Shown piece by piece: positions 61,773-64,000 of a stretch of DNA of 64,000 bases. The stretch is from the NCBI RefSeq assembly GCF_000166195.2, contig NZ_CM001403.1, positions 6,862,772 through 6,926,771 of the forward strand, written 5' to 3'. Source of the stretch: Mucilaginibacter paludis DSM 18603. Lineage in GTDB: Bacteria > Bacteroidota > Bacteroidia > Sphingobacteriales > Sphingobacteriaceae. Both the position numbers and the translations under genes were made by a program. The notes beneath the pieces are model-generated. The model did no database searches. It saw only the letters and a list, made by a program, of their open reading frames with translations, and was not told the origin of the DNA. Each line of letters begins with the position of its first letter. Position 1 is the first letter of the stretch.

Positions 61773-62636
61773 TTACCGTAGCCTGGTTTTAATCAGATCC
61801 ACCACATCGGCAATAACTGCGGGTTCTCTTAGCATCCTTTCGTGGGTAGTATCGTCGTAATGATGTGCGTCAATTTCGGGGTGGCGGGTTAAAAACTCAT
61901 GAAGATAAGCGTAAGGAGCAATGAGATCCTGCCGGGTATGGGCCAGCCGATGCTCTATTGCCGACCCGAAATGATAAAAATTATCCCAGTTAAAATACGC
62001 TGTAGACATATTGAAGATAGCTTCGAAGCGCTCAAAAAACATGGCCTGCACGGTGTCGGCCACTTCGGCGGCGGCCAGTGTAGCCATAAAGTTTTCTTTT
62101 AGCCGGATAAGCGGCGCCAGGCTGATTAACAACGACGGTGTAACGCCTGTTTGCTGTAGCGCGATGATATTGGCCATAGCCCCTAACGAATGGCCAATAA
62201 CGATATGCGGCGCACCATAGTTTTGTATAACGGCTTTTGCTGCCTGTACGTAGAGCAGCAGGTTTGATAGTTCGGCCTCGGAACTGCCGTTGCCGGGCGC
62301 GTCGAAGGCGATGATCTCGAGGTCGTTTATTTCCCTGAGCAATACAATCAGGTCGAAAAAATCGGCAGCCTTTGATCCCCAGCCATGGGTGAGCAATACT
62401 TTATGCTTGCCGCTACCCCATTTAAAGCCATGAAATGTTAATTGGGATTGGGTGAAGTGAGGATCGAGAACGGGAAGGCTAAATTTTGAGGCCTCGGCCA
62501 GCAATTGCTCCTGCTGTAACCTGAGCGGAATTTTTGGTGAATAACAGATAAGCGGCCAGATAAGAGCCTGCAACTCTTCGCCCTGGTTGCCAGCTAAAGC
62601 CTTCACCTGCCTGAATATTAACCTGGATTTTTTCAT
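61773..62636 (-). CDS. Alpha/beta hydrolase
   Basis: 287 aa. KVLLTHGWGSKAADF is the oxyanion-hole HGW motif, the nucleophile elbow is VIGHSLGAMANI (GHSLG, about residue 149), and a histidine in DDTTHERMLREP near the C-terminus is the likely catalytic base. No signal peptide. Substrate unknown; short N-terminal extension (MKKSRLIFRQVKALAGNQGEEL) is helical. Confidence 0.87.
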   Translation of the reverse strand: MKKSRLIFRQVKALAGNQGEELQALIWPLICYSPKIPLRLQQEQLLAEASKFSLPVLDPHFTQSQLTFHGFKWGSGKHKVLLTHGWGSKAADFFDLIVLLREINDLEIIAFDAPGNGSSEAELSNLLLYVQAAKAVIQNYGAPHIVIGHSLGAMANIIALQQTGVTPSLLISLAPLIRLKENFMATLAAAEVADTVQAMFFERFEAIFNMSTAYFNWDNFYHFGSAIEHRLAHTRQDLIAPYAYLHEFLTRHPEIDAHHYDDTTHERMLREPAVIADVVDLIKTRLR

Positions 62637-62744
62637 TTAACCTGTGTTTATGGCGACGGCTAATTTAACAAGCCTAAAATAATTTAACTGTACAGAAAAA
62701 GTAAAATTTGAGTTCGCGATAGGATGAGAACGCAGTCAGCATCG

Positions 62745-62843
62745 TTCGTCGCGCGGCGAACACACCCCTTGCAGCCGCACCTCCTGGCCTCTCAAGAGGG
62801 GAGTTTCAAAAGCGGTTGGAAAGTGCGATTCCCCTCTCGAGAG
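62745..62843. repeat. CTCGAG-family repeat, truncated by IS copy C
   Basis: From TTCGTCGCGCGGCGAACACA to GCGATTCCCCTCTCGAGAG, in the opposite orientation to the repeats at copies A and B. A first palindrome (GGCCTCTCAAGAGGGG) is near 62788. The last 10 bp (62834-62843) are the sequence duplicated in other insertions. The right half is missing, having been lost with the IS right end. Confidence 0.8.
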
Positions 62844-63780
62844 CATAGCCGTCAACTTTAGAAAAAAAAGGGATAAAATTTTTTTAGAGCAAGAATCGGA
62901 ACTGCAAAATTGCAGTCATTATTCGAGCGAATGAGTTCGGAACTATTTGAACCAACGGTGTTAGATGGCCTGGCCCGTAAAACAGAGGCTATACAACGCA
63001 AACGAAAAGTGGGAGGCAAGGAACTATTGGATATGGCGTTATTTGATGGAGATCAATCGTTTAACGGCATGAGTATGCAGTTAATGCGGAGGGATGGGCT
63101 TGATATTTCGAAGCAGGCATTGCATCAAAGACATCACAGCAATATGACAAAGTTTGTACAAGCCGTTTTTGAGCAATTAATAGCAGTTGAGTTACCGCAA
63201 GAGCAAACACAGGGCTTGGAGATCCGTATCAAAGATTCTACCCGTTTCGCGTTGCCGGAAGTTATTGCAGAGACATTCCCCGGAACAAAAGGAAGTGGGA
63301 TGAAAGCGGGAGCATCTGTACAATTTGAATTTGAAATCAAAAGTGGTAAAAGCGATATCAAAGTAACTCCGGCCAACGCAAATGACCAGGGTGAGAGTCA
63401 TCTGGACAAGGCATCAATTCAGCCGGGGGTATTATATATGAGAGATCTGGGTTACACTCACTTGAGTTATATGAACAATATTAACAAAGTCAAAGCTTTC
63501 TTTATTAATAAATTATGTCCGAAAACAACGATTTATCTATTAAAGGACGACCAATACCAAAAAGTTAGAGTTGTCGAAACTACAAGGCATAACCGGCGTA
63601 TTTGATCAACAGGTATATATCGGAGCTGATAAGATGCCGGTAAGGATAATAATAGAACCGGTAAGTGAAGAGCTCAAGGCAAGGCGGATAGCCAATACTG
63701 AAAAGTACAATAAAAAGAAAGGCAGTACCACCAGTAAGGGATTCAAAGAGCGGGCAGGGTTTAACTTTATTGTTACCAAC
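62844..63780 (+). mobile_element. IS4-family insertion sequence, copy C (3'-truncated)
   Basis: Starts with CATAGCCGTCAACTTTAG directly after CTCTCGAGAG and is nearly identical to copy B for 937 bp, ending after TTATTGTTACCAAC where an unrelated gene fragment begins. The right 590 bp, with the YREK catalytic region and right end, are absent. Confidence 0.92.
62910..63780 (+). pseudogene. IS4-family transposase, truncated and frameshifted (copy C)
   Basis: Frame 62910-63605 holds both catalytic aspartates, but an extra A near 63561 (CCAAAAAGTT versus CCAAAAGTT in copies A and B) shifts it; the continuation is read in another frame from 63571. The gene then ends at the IS truncation, lacking the YREK region. 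Confidence 0.9.
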
Positions 63781-63781
63781 C

Positions 63782-64000
63782 CGCTACCGTGATACTGTTA
63801 AACGTAAAAGATTCCGTAACGGTTAAAAACCCTGTTGACCAACGCAGATGGCAGCTTTTATTTTGATAGGATAATGGATGGTAATTATCGCGTGATGGTT
63901 TCTATGCTGGGCTATCGCAGCTACCGCGGTGGACCAATCAGCATCAGCAAGGGGCAAAGTGTTCAATTGCCTGCCTTTTTGCTTACCCCCGTCAACACAT
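63782..64000 (+). pseudogene. Outer-membrane beta-barrel protein gene, 5'-truncated, frameshifted
   Basis: Reads ATVILLNVKDSVTVK, then after one extra A in the run at 63825-63829, TLLTNADGSFYFDRIMDGNYRVMVSMLGYRSYRGGPISISKGQSVQLPAFLLTP in the next frame. This is the carboxypeptidase-regulatory-like start of a TonB-receptor-type protein, parallel to the 19753-22479 protein (PVEMATVAVINVKDST...). Signal peptide and start are lost at the IS junction; the gene runs off the right edge. Confidence 0.8.

Noticed and set aside
1..64000. tRNA or rRNA genes, riboswitches
   Set aside because: No cloverleaf-like segment with a T-loop GTTCGAATC-type motif, no rRNA-like sequence and no recognisable riboswitch core was found in the gaps.

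Overview
The window looks like chromosomal DNA of a Bacteroidota bacterium, most likely of the Sphingobacteriaceae (Mucilaginibacter/Pedobacter-like; inferred). The reasons are the uppS-bamA-ompH-ompH-murI cell-envelope cluster, a PorT-like type IX secretion gene next to ubiE/menG, large SusC/TonB-type outer-membrane proteins, start-proximal TAnnTTTG promoter boxes, and intergenic gaps packed with palindromic repeats. No tRNA, rRNA, CRISPR array or phage genes were seen.

Layout. 1-5.5 kb: minus-strand complex I operon nuoH-I-J-K-L-M (M runs off the left edge), with a 149-bp tandem repeat lodged between nuoH and nuoI. 5.7-18.8 kb: a P-loop kinase, then a long minus-strand housekeeping block (murI, two ompH/skp, bamA, uppS, a DUF6089-like barrel, nadK, CBS protein, hydrolase, YqeY, SDR, porT, ubiE/menG). 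19-27.4 kb: VOC protein, outer-membrane barrel protein, engB, a UbiA-type prenyltransferase and a Crp/Fnr regulator split by an IS256-family element, then an epimerase. 28-38.7 kb: M3 peptidase, Spy-like protein, hydrolase, DinB, DUF885 lipoprotein, an IS4-type element, divergent mdaB/lysR. 38.8-46.9 kb: large secreted protein, a repeat-rich protein, DUF2442, YebC, a threonine-dehydrogenase-like SDR, asd. 47-51 kb: RraB-like protein, a secreted protein, a second (frameshifted) IS4-type copy, a duplicated asd 3' end, hicBA toxin-antitoxin. 51.1-62.6 kb: pth, Spx/ArsC-like, M1 peptidase, LysR, PfpI, lipoprotein, gpsA, an efflux adaptor plus TolC pair, polysaccharide deacetylase, hydrolase. 62.8-64 kb: a third, truncated IS4-type copy abutting a 5'-truncated outer-membrane protein gene.

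The most unusual theme is the intergenic DNA. At least six repeat families are interleaved. One carries the 16-bp palindrome CCCCTCTCGAGAGGGG. All three IS4-type copies sit in the middle of that palindrome; the two complete copies are flanked by 10-bp target duplications (CTCTCAAGAG, CTCTCGAGAG), so this IS appears to use a dispersed repeat as its landing pad. Other gaps hold 'word arrays' whose left and right halves are reverse complements, and a mosaic of alternating GTCGGTG...CACCGAC palindromes enclosing other repeats. Several genes have acquired their last codons or stop from such repeats.

Gene functions by region: respiratory NADH oxidation (nuo) with quinone biosynthesis (menG, possibly the UbiA enzyme); outer-membrane assembly and peptidoglycan precursor supply (bamA, skp, uppS, murI); type IX secretion (PorT); peptide scavenging (M1, M3, DUF885); export (adaptor plus TolC, pump not in the window). 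Assignments rest on motif recognition by eye; no database search was run.
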